Positions 14,985-24,488 are shown, numbered from the stretch's first letter. The stretch: 33,442 bases of DNA from an uncultured Lachnospiraceae bacterium (GCA_934371505.1 CAKRNW010000008.1:1-33442); one strand, 5' to 3'. Notes: generated by a model not told the origin, from the letters alone. Numbers and translations are program-made.

Positions 14985-17552
14985 CTACTCCTCCGACTCA
15001 TCCTCTTTTGGAAGCATGACTTCCTTGCCATCCTCATCCGCAAAAGCTTCAGATTCCTCTATTTCTTCCATGGCATCTTCCAGGTTTTCAAATTCCTGTT
15101 CGCCGTTTGACACTTTTTCACGGACTTTGGCAATCTTCGCTACCTTGATTCCCTTTTCCAGATCAATGAGTTTCACTCCGGAAGTGATACGACCCAGGAT
15201 AGAGATCTGGTCTACCGGAATCTGAATTAGGATACCGGCATTGGTGATCATCAGAATTTCCTGACCCTCCCGAACAGCCTTTACACCTACCACATCGCCG
15301 GTTTTATCGGTAATTTTATAGCATTTTACACCCTTACCGCCACGTTTCTGTACGGTAAATTCGTTAATATCCGTACGCTTGCCCAGACCTAATTCCGAAG
15401 CAATCAACAGGTAATCACCCTGTTTATTAGTCTGCATACCGATGATTTCATCTCCGTCATCCAGGTTCATACCGATAACACCCATGGAAGTACGACCGGT
15501 ATTACGCACATCAGTTTCCTTGAAACGGATACACATACCGAGTTTCGTTACCAGGAAAATCTCAGAATCCTCATCTGTTGTTTTTACCTCAATTAACTCA
15601 TCATTCTCTTTGAGATTAATGGCAGCCAGGCCGTTTTTCCGCACATTGCTGTACTCCATGATAGAGGTTTTCTTCACGATACCGGTCTTGGTTACCATAA
15701 ACAGATTCTTGGATTCCTCGTAATCTTTTACCGGAATCATGGCAGAAATCTTTTCTCCGGGATTCAATTGCAAAATATTTACAATAGCAGTGCCCCTGGA
15801 AGTACGGGATGCCTCTGGAATCTCATAGGCCTTGATTCTGTATACACGTCCAAAATTAGTAAAGAACATCAAGTAATGGTGGGTGGTCGTCATGAGAAGA
15901 TCTTCAATATAATCTTCCTCAATGGTCTGCATACCTTTGATTCCCTTACCACCACGATTCTGGGATTTAAAATTATCAACAGTCATACGTTTGATATAAC
16001 CCAGACTGGTCATGGCGATAATGGTATTTTCGTTGGGAATCAGATCCTCCATATTGATATCATAGATATCATAACCGATCTGACTGCGACGATCATCACC
16101 GTATTTATCTGCAATTTCAGAAATTTCTTTCTTAATAACGCCTAATAACAGCTTCTCATCTGCAAGAATTGCTCTTAATTCAGCAATACGGGCAAGCAAC
16201 TCTTTATGCTCGTTCTCCAGTTTCTCTCTTTCCAGACCGGTGAGAGCACGGAGACGCATATCCACGATTGCCTGGGACTGTACATCCGTTAAGCCAAACC
16301 GCTCCATCAAGCGGGTTTTTGCTTCGTTGGTATTGGCACTGCTGCGGATAATCTGAATCACTTCATCAATATTATCCAGCGCAATGAGTAATCCCTGTAA
16401 AATATGGTCACGCTCTTCCGCTTTGTTTAAATCATATTTGGTACGACGGGTTACCACATCCTCCTGATGCTTCAGATAATACCCAAGCATTTCCAGAAGA
16501 TTCATAACCTTAGGCTGGTTGTCAACCAATGCCAGGTTGATGATACCGAAAGAGGTCTGCATATCCGTATGCTTATATAACTGATTTAAGATCACATTGG
16601 CATTGGCATCCCGGCGGAGCTCAATGACCACCCGCATGCCTTCACGGTTGGATTCATCTCTTAAATCCGTGATACCGTCAATTTTCTTTAATTTTACCAG
16701 TTCTGCAATCTTTAAAATTAGATTTGCTTTATTTACCATGTAAGGAAGTTCCGTCACAATAATACGGTTTTTTCCATTCGACATGGTTTCAATATTGGTA
16801 ACCGCACGAACTTTTACCTTACCACGACCGGTACGATAAGCTTCCTCTGCTCCTCTGGTACCTAAAATGATGCCACCGGTGGGGAAGTCCGGTGCCTTCA
16901 CGATCTTTAGGATCTCTTCAATATCGGTTTCTCTGTCCCCTTCCACACGATTATCAATCATTTTCACAACCGCCTGAACCACCTCACGGAGATTGTGGGG
17001 AGGAATATTCGTGGCCATACCAACGGCAATACCATTGGTACCGTTCACCAGAAGGTTGGGATAACGGCTGGGCAGAACCGTAGGCTCTTTCTCTGTATCA
17101 TCAAAGTTGGGGGCAAAGTCCACCGTATCTTTATTGATATCCGCCAGAAGTTCCATGGAAATTCTGGAAAGTCTTGCCTCCGTGTATCGCATCGCAGCGG
17201 CACCGTCTCCGTCCACAGAACCAAAGTTTCCGTGGCCGTCTACCAGAGGATAACGGGTAGACCATTCCTGTGCCATATTGACCAGAGCACCATAAATGGA
17301 ACTGTCACCATGGGGATGATATTTACCCATGGTATCGCCGACGATACGCGCACATTTACGATGAGGCTTATCAGGTCCGTTATTTAACTCAATCATGGAA
17401 TAAAGAACACGGCGCTGAACCGGTTTTAATCCGTCCCGGACATCAGGAAGAGCACGGGCTGCGATTACACTCATGGCGTAATCAATATAGGAATCCTCCA
17501 TTTTTTTCTTCAGATCGACTTCTTCGATCTTGTCAAAAATATGTTCGTCCAT
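14985..17552 (-). CDS. gyrA: DNA gyrase subunit A
   Basis: 855 residues. Breakage-reunion domain with catalytic Tyr123 in AAAMRYTEARLS; the quinolone-pocket stretch is HPHGDSSIYGAL (Ser84, with Gly88 where E. coli has Asp87). The C-terminal beta-pinwheel has a GyrA box, SQNRGGKGIKGM, and a related repeat, VQKRGGKGVK. A long acidic tail closes the protein. With GyrB it introduces negative supercoils using ATP. The start at 17552 is preferred because GGAG stands six bases upstream; upstream ATGs at 17564 and 17585 lack sites and lie in the short gap after gyrB (39 bp). Last gene of the dnaA-side operon. Confidence 0.96.
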   Translation of the reverse strand: MDEHIFDKIEEVDLKKKMEDSYIDYAMSVIAARALPDVRDGLKPVQRRVLYSMIELNNGPDKPHRKCARIVGDTMGKYHPHGDSSIYGALVNMAQEWSTRYPLVDGHGNFGSVDGDGAAAMRYTEARLSRISMELLADINKDTVDFAPNFDDTEKEPTVLPSRYPNLLVNGTNGIAVGMATNIPPHNLREVVQAVVKMIDNRVEGDRETDIEEILKIVKAPDFPTGGIILGTRGAEEAYRTGRGKVKVRAVTNIETMSNGKNRIIVTELPYMVNKANLILKIAELVKLKKIDGITDLRDESNREGMRVVIELRRDANANVILNQLYKHTDMQTSFGIINLALVDNQPKVMNLLEMLGYYLKHQEDVVTRRTKYDLNKAEERDHILQGLLIALDNIDEVIQIIRSSANTNEAKTRLMERFGLTDVQSQAIVDMRLRALTGLEREKLENEHKELLARIAELRAILADEKLLLGVIKKEISEIADKYGDDRRSQIGYDIYDINMEDLIPNENTIIAMTSLGYIKRMTVDNFKSQNRGGKGIKGMQTIEEDYIEDLLMTTTHHYLMFFTNFGRVYRIKAYEIPEASRTSRGTAIVNILQLNPGEKISAMIPVKDYEESKNLFMVTKTGIVKKTSIMEYSNVRKNGLAAINLKENDELIEVKTTDEDSEIFLVTKLGMCIRFKETDVRNTGRTSMGVIGMNLDDGDEIIGMQTNKQGDYLLIASELGLGKRTDINEFTVQKRGGKGVKCYKITDKTGDVVGVKAVREGQEILMITNAGILIQIPVDQISILGRITSGVKLIDLEKGIKVAKIAKVREKVSNGEQEFENLEDAMEEIEESEAFADEDGKEVMLPKEDESEE

Positions 17553-17591
17553 TCTATTCTCCATATCTGAGCAATGAAAGCTCAAATTTAT

Positions 17592-19508
17592 TTAGATATC
17601 CAGGTTCTTTACAAACTTTGCGTTTTCTTCGATAAACTGACGACGGGGCTCTACCTTATCACCCATTAACGTATGAAAAGTAATATCTACTTCTGTTTCG
17701 TCATCATCATCCATATTGACACGGAGTAAAATACGTCTTTCAGGATCCATGGTGGTTTCCCAAAGCTGTTCCGCATCCATCTCACCCAGACCTTTGTATC
17801 GCTGGATTTTATTATTCTGATCACGTCCTACTTCCAAAAGAATGCGATCCAGTTCTTCATCACTGTAGGCATACCATACCTGTTTGTTACGCTCCAGTTT
17901 GTAAAGAGGCGGTTTCGCCAGATAAACATGTCCCTGTTTGATCAGTTCCGGCATGAAACGGTAAATAAAAGTGAGCATCAGGGTAGCGATGTGGGCACCA
18001 TCCACATCCGCATCGGTCATGATAATAATCTTGTCATAACGGAGCTTGCTGATATCAAAATCATCATGAATACCGGTACCAAAGGCAGTGATCATTGCCT
18101 TGATTTCCGCATTGGCATAAATTTTATCCAGGCGTGCTTTTTCTACATTCAAAATCTTACCACGAAGGGGAAGAATAGCCTGGGTAGCACGGCTTCTCGC
18201 TGTTTTTGCAGAGCCGCCTGCAGAGTCTCCCTCAACAATGTAAATTTCACAGTTTTTCGGATCTTTATCAGAACAGTCAGCCAGTTTGCCGGGTAATGCA
18301 GACCCTTCCAGAGCGGTTTTTCTTCTTGTGAGGTCTCTCGCCTTTCTCGCTGCCTCTCTTGCCCTCTGGGCAAGAATGGACTTCTCACAGATAATCTTTG
18401 CCACCGTAGGATTCTGCTCCAGGAAATAGGTGAGCTGCTCGCTCACTACGCTGTCCACAGCACCTCTCGCTTCAGAGTTTCCGAGCTTCTGTTTGGTCTG
18501 TCCCTCGAACTGGGGATCCTCAATTTTAATGCTGACAATGGCAGTCAGACCCTCACGGATATCGTCACCGGTAAGATTCTGCTCGTTTTCCTTCAAAAGC
18601 TTATTGCTGCGGGCATAGTCATTAAAGGTTTTGGTCAGGGCATTGCGGAAACCAACCAGATGAGTACCACCTTCCGGAGTGTTAATATTATTTACAAAAG
18701 TATAGACACTCTCATTGAAAGTATCGTTATGCTGCAGAGCCACCTCTACATACACCCCGTTTTTCGTACCTTCAAAGTACATGATCTGATCATAAAGAGA
18801 CTCTTTACTCTTATTCAGATATTCAACGAATTCCTTAATACCCCCTTCATAATGAAAAGTTTTGGACTGTTCCTGTCCTTCTCTTTTATCATGAAGATTA
18901 ATCTTTAATCCCTTAGTCAAAAATGCCGTTTCCCGCAGTCTTGTCTTTAAAATGGCATAATCATAAACGGTATCTTCAAAAATCGTTCCATCCGGTTTAA
19001 AGGTAACCTTTGTGCCGGTCTTTTCCGGATCACATTCTCCGATAACCTTCAGCGGATAACAGGATTTACCACGCTCATAACGCTGTTTATAAATTTTTCC
19101 CTCACTGCTGATTTCTACCTCCAGCCAGTCGGAAAGGGCATTCACAACGGACGCGCCTACACCGTGAAGTCCACCGGATACTTTGTATCCTCCGCCACCG
19201 AATTTACCACCGGCATGAAGAATGGTGAATACAACTTCAACTGCAGGAATTCCGGCTTTATGATTGATTCCCACAGGAATTCCACGCCCATTATCGATAA
19301 CGGTAATGGAATTGTCTTCATTGATGTAAACATCAATTTCCGTACAAAATCCTGCTAATGCTTCATCAACGGAATTGTCCACGATCTCATATACCAGATG
19401 GTGTAATCCACGCACTGATGTAGAACCGATATACATACCGGGTCTTTTTCTTACCGCTTCCAGACCCTCCAGGATCTGAATCTGGTCTGCGCCGTATTCA
19501 TTCGACAT
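17592..19508 (-). CDS. gyrB: DNA gyrase subunit B
   Basis: 638 residues, the short Gram-positive form without the Gram-negative insertion. The GHKL ATPase shows VDNSVDEALAG, IDNGRGIPV and GLHGVGASVVNALS; the TOPRIM domain shows IVEGDSAGGSAK, PLRGKILNVEKA and MTDADVDGAHI; the tail has QRYKGLGEM. It hydrolyses ATP to drive strand passage by GyrA. GGAGG precedes ATG 19508; recF ends 17 bases upstream. Confidence 0.97.
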   Translation of the reverse strand: MSNEYGADQIQILEGLEAVRKRPGMYIGSTSVRGLHHLVYEIVDNSVDEALAGFCTEIDVYINEDNSITVIDNGRGIPVGINHKAGIPAVEVVFTILHAGGKFGGGGYKVSGGLHGVGASVVNALSDWLEVEISSEGKIYKQRYERGKSCYPLKVIGECDPEKTGTKVTFKPDGTIFEDTVYDYAILKTRLRETAFLTKGLKINLHDKREGQEQSKTFHYEGGIKEFVEYLNKSKESLYDQIMYFEGTKNGVYVEVALQHNDTFNESVYTFVNNINTPEGGTHLVGFRNALTKTFNDYARSNKLLKENEQNLTGDDIREGLTAIVSIKIEDPQFEGQTKQKLGNSEARGAVDSVVSEQLTYFLEQNPTVAKIICEKSILAQRAREAARKARDLTRRKTALEGSALPGKLADCSDKDPKNCEIYIVEGDSAGGSAKTARSRATQAILPLRGKILNVEKARLDKIYANAEIKAMITAFGTGIHDDFDISKLRYDKIIIMTDADVDGAHIATLMLTFIYRFMPELIKQGHVYLAKPPLYKLERNKQVWYAYSDEELDRILLEVGRDQNNKIQRYKGLGEMDAEQLWETTMDPERRILLRVNMDDDDETEVDITFHTLMGDKVEPRRQFIEENAKFVKNLDI

Positions 19509-19525
19509 AAGAATCCTCCAAGTTT

Positions 19526-20611
19526 TTACAGATCAGACGACACCATGCCGTCTGTCACTTTATAAACCTTATTAATTTCAAAACGATTATTTACAAAGTC
19601 ATCCAGACCGGTACAGGTAATGATGGTCTGTATATCGCCAATGCTGTTCAACAGATAATTTTGTCTGTTGGAATCCAGTTCGGAAAGCACATCATCCAAA
19701 AGGAGTACCGGTGTATCCTTTGTAATTTTCTTCACTAATTCGATTTCCGACAATTTCAAAGAAAGGGCAGCGGTACGCTGCTGACCCTGGGAGCCAAACT
19801 TGCGGATGTCCAGATCCCCTATATAAAAAGCAAAATCATCACGATGAGGTCCAACAGAAGTGATTTTCATCCTGATGTCCCTTTCCCTGTTTCTTTTTAA
19901 CGCTGTCTCAAAATCTTCCATCTCGCAGTCCGGCTCATAGTGAATCGTAAGCACTTCTTTGTCTCCGGACAGTTTTTTATGAATATCATAAATAATCTCA
20001 TTCAACTGTTCCGTGAAAAGCCGCCGGCGCTCAATAATTTTACTTCCGAAAGACTGCAGCTGCATGTCCCAGATATTTAAGGTTTCTTTCAAATCCGGAT
20101 TCATGTACATATCTTTCAAAAGCTTATTTCTCTGATTGACGATTTTGTTGTAATGATTCAGATTGTAGAGATAAACCGAATCGAGCTGACAAAGCTCCAT
20201 ATCTACAAATCGACGACGCTCCGAAGGACCGTTTTTGATAATACTTAAATCCTCCGGAGAAAAGAAAACCACATTGAGTAATCCCAATAACTGGGATGCT
20301 TTTTTTATTTTTTCATTATTGATGGCAATACCTTTTGACTTGCTGCGCCGCAGGTGCATGTCCACCTTATATTCACACATTTCCTTTTCAATATAGGTGC
20401 GAATATGACCTTCCTCACAGCCAAAGCGAATCATATCCTGATCCTTTGCCCCCTTATGGGATTTTGTGGTGGAAGAGAGGTAAATTGCTTCCAGAATATT
20501 TGTTTTTCCCTGGGCGTTGTCGCCAAACAAAATGGTAGTGCCTTTGTCAAAATCCAGCTGAAGATTTTCATAATTACGAAAATCAGCCAGTTCCAAAGAT
20601 TTTATAATCAT
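19526..20611 (-). CDS. recF: DNA replication and repair protein RecF
   Basis: 361 residues. SMC-like ATPase with Walker A FGDNAQGKTNILEAI near residue 32, the signature segment KFGSQGQQRTAALSLKL and Walker B PVLLLDDVLSELD. RecF helps load RecA at single-strand gaps through RecO and RecR. It starts nine bases after the S4 protein gene. Typical length (about 360). Confidence 0.96.
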   Translation of the reverse strand: MIIKSLELADFRNYENLQLDFDKGTTILFGDNAQGKTNILEAIYLSSTTKSHKGAKDQDMIRFGCEEGHIRTYIEKEMCEYKVDMHLRRSKSKGIAINNEKIKKASQLLGLLNVVFFSPEDLSIIKNGPSERRRFVDMELCQLDSVYLYNLNHYNKIVNQRNKLLKDMYMNPDLKETLNIWDMQLQSFGSKIIERRRLFTEQLNEIIYDIHKKLSGDKEVLTIHYEPDCEMEDFETALKRNRERDIRMKITSVGPHRDDFAFYIGDLDIRKFGSQGQQRTAALSLKLSEIELVKKITKDTPVLLLDDVLSELDSNRQNYLLNSIGDIQTIITCTGLDDFVNNRFEINKVYKVTDGMVSSDL

Positions 20612-20620
20612 CGATATGAC

Positions 20621-20827
20621 CTACACTACTTTAATCTGTTTTCCGTCAAAGGAAACCACATCTCCTGCTGCTACCTTTTTTCCACGCTGTGTCTCCACAG
20701 CTCCATTTAATTTTACTTCACCGTCCTGGATGACAATTTTAGCTTCCACTCCGGACTCCACCATACCGGTTGCTTTAAGAAGCTGTCCCAGCTTGATAAA
20801 TTCATCTTTTAATTTAAATTCTTCCAT
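20621..20827 (-). CDS. yaaA: S4-domain RNA-binding protein (YaaA/RlbA-like)
   Basis: 68 residues, nearly all an S4 RNA-binding domain: FIKLGQLLKATGMVESGVEAK and VKLNGAVETQRGKKV. This small protein lies between dnaN and recF in most Firmicutes and is thought to act in ribosome assembly or RNA binding. It is 14 bases from dnaN and nine from recF. Confidence 0.9.
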   Translation of the reverse strand: MEEFKLKDEFIKLGQLLKATGMVESGVEAKIVIQDGEVKLNGAVETQRGKKVAAGDVVSFDGKQIKVV

Positions 20828-20841
20828 GATCTCACACTTCT

Positions 20842-21951
20842 CTAGCTGACTGTTGTAAAGTTAACAGGCAGAATCAGGTAAATATACTGCTCCTCTGCAT
20901 CCTTGATAAAACAAGGAGCCTTGGGGTTTACCAGATACATATCGATTTCTTCATCATCGATGACTCTCAGAGCATCAATCATAAATTTCGGATTAAATCC
21001 AATCATCAGATCCTTACCACTCTTCTGGATATCCATACTTTCATCCATGCTGCCCACGGTAGAATTGATCTTTAATTCCATGTCCTGGTCGGTAATATTG
21101 ATGATAATAGGTTTTTTGTCTCCCTCTTTAATGAGCAGAGTAGCACGGTCAATACAATCCAGTAATTCACGCTTATTAACTCTTACCTTTGTCTCATAAT
21201 CACTGGAAAGCATCTGCTCAATACGGAAATATTCTCCTTCAATCAGACGGGATACCACGATGGTCTGATCAAACTCAAATAAAACATGCTTGTCGGTAAA
21301 GAAAATATTCACATCCTTATCGGTATCACCGGATAAAATCTTACTGACTTCACTTAAGGTCTTTCCGGGAACAACTACCTTTTTATTTCCATAGGAATTT
21401 TTCAGTTTAATCTTACGAATAGAAATACGGTGGCCGTCCAGGGAAACTACCTTTAACTCATCTTCATTGATTTCAAACAACTCACCGGTCATCAGTTTGT
21501 TGTTATCATTGTCCGCAATGGAAAAAATAGTCTGGCGTACCACTTCCTTTAAAGTAAACTGGGAAACTACAATGGAATCGTTTCTTTCAATTTCTGGAAG
21601 ATAGGAGAAATCCTCCCCGGACTTGCCTATAATATTAAATTTTGCTTTTTCACAGGTAATCGTTGTTTTAAAAGAAGAGTCTGTCTCAATGGTGATATCA
21701 CTGTCGGGAAGTTTTCTTACAATATCAGAAAAGATTTTTGCATCCAATGCAATAATTCCCTTTTCAACTACTTCCCCGTCAATGACAGTCTCAATACCAA
21801 TTTCCATATCGTTAGCAGTCAGTTTGATCTGTCCCTGTGTCGCATCAATCAGGATACATTCCAGAATAGACATGGTAGTTTTACTGGGAACTGCTTTAGA
21901 AACAATCTGAACACCGGTTAAAAGATTACTTTTTGAACATACTAATTTCAT
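20842..21951 (-). CDS. dnaN: DNA polymerase III beta subunit (sliding clamp)
   Basis: 369 residues in three repeated clamp domains, starting MKLVCSKSNLLTGVQIVSKAV and ending ILPVNFTTVS. Mid-protein GYDxxR-like rim segments and FNPKFMIDALRVID in domain III are typical. It forms a ring that holds polymerase on DNA. GGAGAGGAG precedes the start. A separate promoter in the 206-base gap after dnaA is likely. Confidence 0.96.
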   Translation of the reverse strand: MKLVCSKSNLLTGVQIVSKAVPSKTTMSILECILIDATQGQIKLTANDMEIGIETVIDGEVVEKGIIALDAKIFSDIVRKLPDSDITIETDSSFKTTITCEKAKFNIIGKSGEDFSYLPEIERNDSIVVSQFTLKEVVRQTIFSIADNDNNKLMTGELFEINEDELKVVSLDGHRISIRKIKLKNSYGNKKVVVPGKTLSEVSKILSGDTDKDVNIFFTDKHVLFEFDQTIVVSRLIEGEYFRIEQMLSSDYETKVRVNKRELLDCIDRATLLIKEGDKKPIIINITDQDMELKINSTVGSMDESMDIQKSGKDLMIGFNPKFMIDALRVIDDEEIDMYLVNPKAPCFIKDAEEQYIYLILPVNFTTVS

Positions 21952-22048
21952 TTGATAGATAACTCCTCTCCTTCAACACAGAAAACGTGTGCGTTTATAT
22001 ATAAAATAATACAGTAATTCTTAGTCTTAATATTAAGGGGTGTTGATT

Positions 22049-22150
22049 TGTGGAAATCCCTTTCTATTATACTATTTATCGGCATAAAAGAAAATGAAAA
22101 CCCGTTAAAAACCTGTGGTTAGGTTGGGAATAACTATGAAGTTATCAACA
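22049..22150. promoter_or_regulatory. DnaA-box-like sites between dnaA and dnaN
   Basis: TTATCAACA (22142-22150) differs from consensus TTATCCACA by one base. TGTGGTTAG (22114-22122) and TGTGGAAAT (22049-22057) are weaker, reverse-oriented matches. Together with the upstream cluster they suggest a two-part origin flanking dnaA, as in Bacillus subtilis. The T/A-rich stretch 22060-22095 between them could unwind. Confidence 0.45.
22066..22094 (-). promoter_or_regulatory. dnaN: Candidate dnaN promoter
   Basis: The minus strand has a perfect TATAAT (22071-22066) 17 bases after TTTTCT (22094-22089, weak -35). It overlaps the DnaA-box-like sites, so DnaA could tune it. Confidence 0.45.
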
Positions 22151-22157
22151 TAGGGTT

Positions 22158-23510
22158 TTAGCAGATTTTCTTTTTTATGGTATCAATACGCTTCTTAAAC
22201 TCAGGGTTATCCACCATTTCCTCATTGATTTTGTTGATACCGTGGATAACTGTGGTATGATCCTTCTTTCCAAGGAGTTTACCGATGTTGGAAAGGGACA
22301 TATCACATAATTCTCTGCAAAGGTACATAACAACCTGCCTGGGCTGTACAAATTCTGCATTTCTTTTTTTGGAAGTGATATCCTCCGGTTTTACACCGAA
22401 ATGTTCTGCCACAACATTGATAATCAGCTGTGGAGTCACTTCCTTTGGTTTGTCCGGGTAAATTACATCTTTTAATGCTTCCTCAGCCAGATCCATGGTA
22501 AGGTTTACCTTATTTAATTTAGCAAAGGCAATAATCTTGTTGAAAGCTCCTTCCAGTTCACGAATGTTGGACTTAATGTTTGTAGCAATATACTGGATAA
22601 TTTCATCATCAATCTTATAGTCACTGTTTTCCGTATTTTTACGAAGGATCGCCATACGGGTCTCATAGTCGGGAGCCTGAATATCGGCAATCAGTCCCCA
22701 TTCAAAACGAGAACGGATACGCTCTTCTAAGGTTTCCATTTCTTTCGGAGGTTTATCGGAGGAGAGTACAATCTGCTTTCCTGCTGCATGAAGTGCATTA
22801 AAAGTATGGAAGAATTCTTCCTGGGTACTTTCCTTTCCAATGATAAACTGGACATCATCGACCATCAGTACATCAACAGTGCGGTATTTCTCGCGAAGTT
22901 TGGTCATGGCTGCGGCATTACCGCTTCGGATGGATTCGATTACTTCGTTGGTAAACTGCTCGGAAGTAACATAAATAATCTTTGCATTGGGATTCTGCTC
23001 TAATATAAAATGTCCGATGGAATGCATCAGGTGGGTTTTACCCAGTCCCGCTCCTCCATATAAATAGAGAGGATTGTATACACGACCCGGGGATTCCGCT
23101 ACGGCAAGGGATGCAGAATGGGCAAATTTGTTGTTGCTTCCTACTACAAAAGTATCAAATTTATATTTAGGATTTAAATTGGCATTTTCCAGATTAATAT
23201 TGTAAACCGGATTGGATGCAGTTTTTGTCTCATCATCGCCGGTCAACACATCTTTTTCCAGAATAAAGGAAATATCATAGGTGTGATTGAACATTTCAGA
23301 TATGGTAACCTGGAAAAAGCTTTTGTATTTGCTGGTAATATAGTTGAGAGCATGTCCCTGATCGGATGGAATCAGAATCGTCACAATGTCATTTTCTACA
23401 TTATATAATTTAAGCGGGGCAATCCAGGTATTAAAAGAAATATCGGAAAGATCATATTCTTTGCGGATTGAATCTCTTATTTCATCCCAGCGTTCTTTCA
23501 TTGAGTCCAT
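22158..23510 (-). CDS. dnaA: Chromosomal replication initiator DnaA
   Basis: 450 residues. Domain I starts MKERWDEIRDSIRKEYDLSDISFNTWIAPLKL; domain III is an AAA+ ATPase with Walker A LYGGAGLGKTHLMHSIG, Walker B VDVLMVDDVQF and sensor II IRELEGAFNKI; domain IV recognises DnaA boxes with CRELCDMSLSNIGKLLGKKDHTTVIHGI. It binds oriC and opens DNA. ATG 23510 has AAAGG rather far upstream (14 bases), so the second ATG at 23501 is possible. Confidence 0.97.
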   Translation of the reverse strand: MDSMKERWDEIRDSIRKEYDLSDISFNTWIAPLKLYNVENDIVTILIPSDQGHALNYITSKYKSFFQVTISEMFNHTYDISFILEKDVLTGDDETKTASNPVYNINLENANLNPKYKFDTFVVGSNNKFAHSASLAVAESPGRVYNPLYLYGGAGLGKTHLMHSIGHFILEQNPNAKIIYVTSEQFTNEVIESIRSGNAAAMTKLREKYRTVDVLMVDDVQFIIGKESTQEEFFHTFNALHAAGKQIVLSSDKPPKEMETLEERIRSRFEWGLIADIQAPDYETRMAILRKNTENSDYKIDDEIIQYIATNIKSNIRELEGAFNKIIAFAKLNKVNLTMDLAEEALKDVIYPDKPKEVTPQLIINVVAEHFGVKPEDITSKKRNAEFVQPRQVVMYLCRELCDMSLSNIGKLLGKKDHTTVIHGINKINEEMVDNPEFKKRIDTIKKKIC

Positions 23511-23570
23511 TCTAAATAACCATACCTTTCTAAAACATGAAAGATTTCATAAACAAAATCTCACTACTCT

Positions 23571-23599
23571 ATCTTAATATAAAGAATAAAAAATTTCAA
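23571..23599 (-). promoter_or_regulatory. dnaA: Candidate dnaA promoter
   Basis: On the minus strand TTGAAA (23599-23594, five of six) and TAAGAT (23576-23571) are 17 bases apart, about 60 bases before dnaA. The nearest DnaA box (23608-23616) lies just behind the -35 box, which would allow autoregulation. Confidence 0.5.
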
Positions 23600-23607
23600 G
23601 GAAACAG

Positions 23608-23804
23608 TTTTCCACAAGGTTAACATAGTATTGTTGACGTAAAAGCAAGTTATGCAAAACTGTGGATAATTGGATTCACAATTTTCACAGGTATAAATCA
23701 CACATTTTTGACAATCAGCCAGAAGTTATCCACATGTTATTCACAAAATGTGGATACTTTTATGTAAAGTGGAAAACCTGTGTATAAAAAAAATTTTATA
23801 AAAA
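23608..23804. other. oriC: Replication origin oriC: DnaA-box cluster with AT-rich unwinding candidate
   Basis: Between the divergent dnaA and rpmH genes lie two perfect DnaA boxes, TGTGGATAA (23661-23669, reverse) and TTATCCACA (23726-23734), and near-perfect ones: TTATTCACA (23737-23745), TGTGGATAC (23749-23757, reverse), TGTGTATAA (23779-23787, reverse) and TTTTCCACA (23608-23616). Weaker ones are GGATTCACA (23672) and ATTTTCACA (23681). Four strong boxes crowd into about 60 bases. The run from 23783 to 23804 is almost purely A/T and is a candidate unwinding element. Gene strand orientation also switches here. Confidence 0.88.
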
Positions 23805-23829
23805 CCCATGTGTTTTCAAGCTTTTTCGC

Positions 23830-23858
23830 TTGACGAAAGGAATTTCTTCTTATATAAT
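23830..23858 (+). promoter_or_regulatory. rpmH: Strong rpmH promoter
   Basis: TTGACG (23830-23835) and a perfect TATAAT (23853-23858) are exactly 17 bases apart. The hairpin TCAAGC/GCTTGA (23816-23833) overlaps the -35 box. The leader of about 90 bases contains GGGG/CCCC (23882-23897) and CCTT/AAGG mini-hairpins and an AAGGAGGTG ribosome binding site. Confidence 0.8.
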
Positions 23859-23956
23859 TACAACGATATTTTCTCATACACGGGGTTTTTGCGCCCCTTT
23901 AATTAAAAAATTCGTTTGCCTTAATATAAGGTTTATGAAAAGGAGGTGTTTCTATT

Positions 23957-24091
23957 ATGAAGATGACTTTCCAGCCTAAGAAAAGACAGAGAAGCAAGGT
24001 TCATGGCTTCCGTGCAAGAATGAGCACAAAGGGCGGTAGAAAAGTTTTAGCTGCAAGAAGAGCAAAAGGAAGACATAAATTATCCGCATAG
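23957..24091 (+). CDS. rpmH: 50S ribosomal protein L34
   Basis: 44 residues, the full and usual length: MKMTFQPKKRQRSKVHGF, then RARMSTKGGRKVLAARRAKGR. It is the small basic protein of the large ribosomal subunit encoded next to dnaA in nearly all bacteria. AGGAGG lies nine bases before the ATG. First gene of the rightward operon. Confidence 0.97.
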   Translation: MKMTFQPKKRQRSKVHGFRARMSTKGGRKVLAARRAKGRHKLSA

Positions 24092-24115
24092 GCCGCAATT
24101 TTGTGGCCTTTTTTT
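24091..24115 (+). terminator. rpmH: Attenuating terminator after rpmH
   Basis: GGCCGC (24091-24096) pairs with GTGGCC (24103-24108; one G-U) around AATTTT, followed by seven T (24109-24115). It begins on the last base of the rpmH stop codon. Partial termination would give more L34 than RNase P protein, matching their needs. Confidence 0.75.
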
Positions 24116-24127
24116 ATCAGGTGATAT

Positions 24128-24487
24128 ATGAAATATTCAGAATCGCTTAAAAGTTACTTTGATTTCCAGAACGTTTATCAAAAGGGAAGTTCCAGGGCAA
24201 ATCGAATTCTGGTGATGTATGTGTGGGAAAATGGAACGAACCGCAACCGATTGGGAATCTCAGTGAGTAAAAAAGTGGGAAACAGTGTAGTCAGACATCA
24301 TTTGACGAGACTGGTCCGCGAAAGTTACCGGCTGCATGAAGAGATGTTTAATAGTGGTTTAGACATTGTAGTCGTGGCAAGAAAAGGCGCCTCTCAGGTG
24401 AATTACCATGAGGTTGAAAGTGCGCTGATGCATTTAGGAAAACTTCATCATATTTTAAAAGAAGATGAAGCAGATCAGAATATGTGA
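24128..24487 (+). CDS. rnpA: Ribonuclease P protein component
   Basis: 119 residues, usual length. NRLGISVSKKVGNSVVRHHLTRLVRE is the basic RNR-type signature binding the RNase P RNA; LDIVVVARKGA follows. With the RNA subunit it removes 5' leaders from precursor tRNAs. AGGTGAT precedes the ATG. Confidence 0.96.
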   Translation: MKYSESLKSYFDFQNVYQKGSSRANRILVMYVWENGTNRNRLGISVSKKVGNSVVRHHLTRLVRESYRLHEEMFNSGLDIVVVARKGASQVNYHEVESALMHLGKLHHILKEDEADQNM

Positions 24488-24488
24488 A

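Noticed and set aside
23882..23897. Riboswitch or attenuator in the rpmH leader
   Set aside because: Only a short GGGG/CCCC hairpin without a proper T run or alternative structure.
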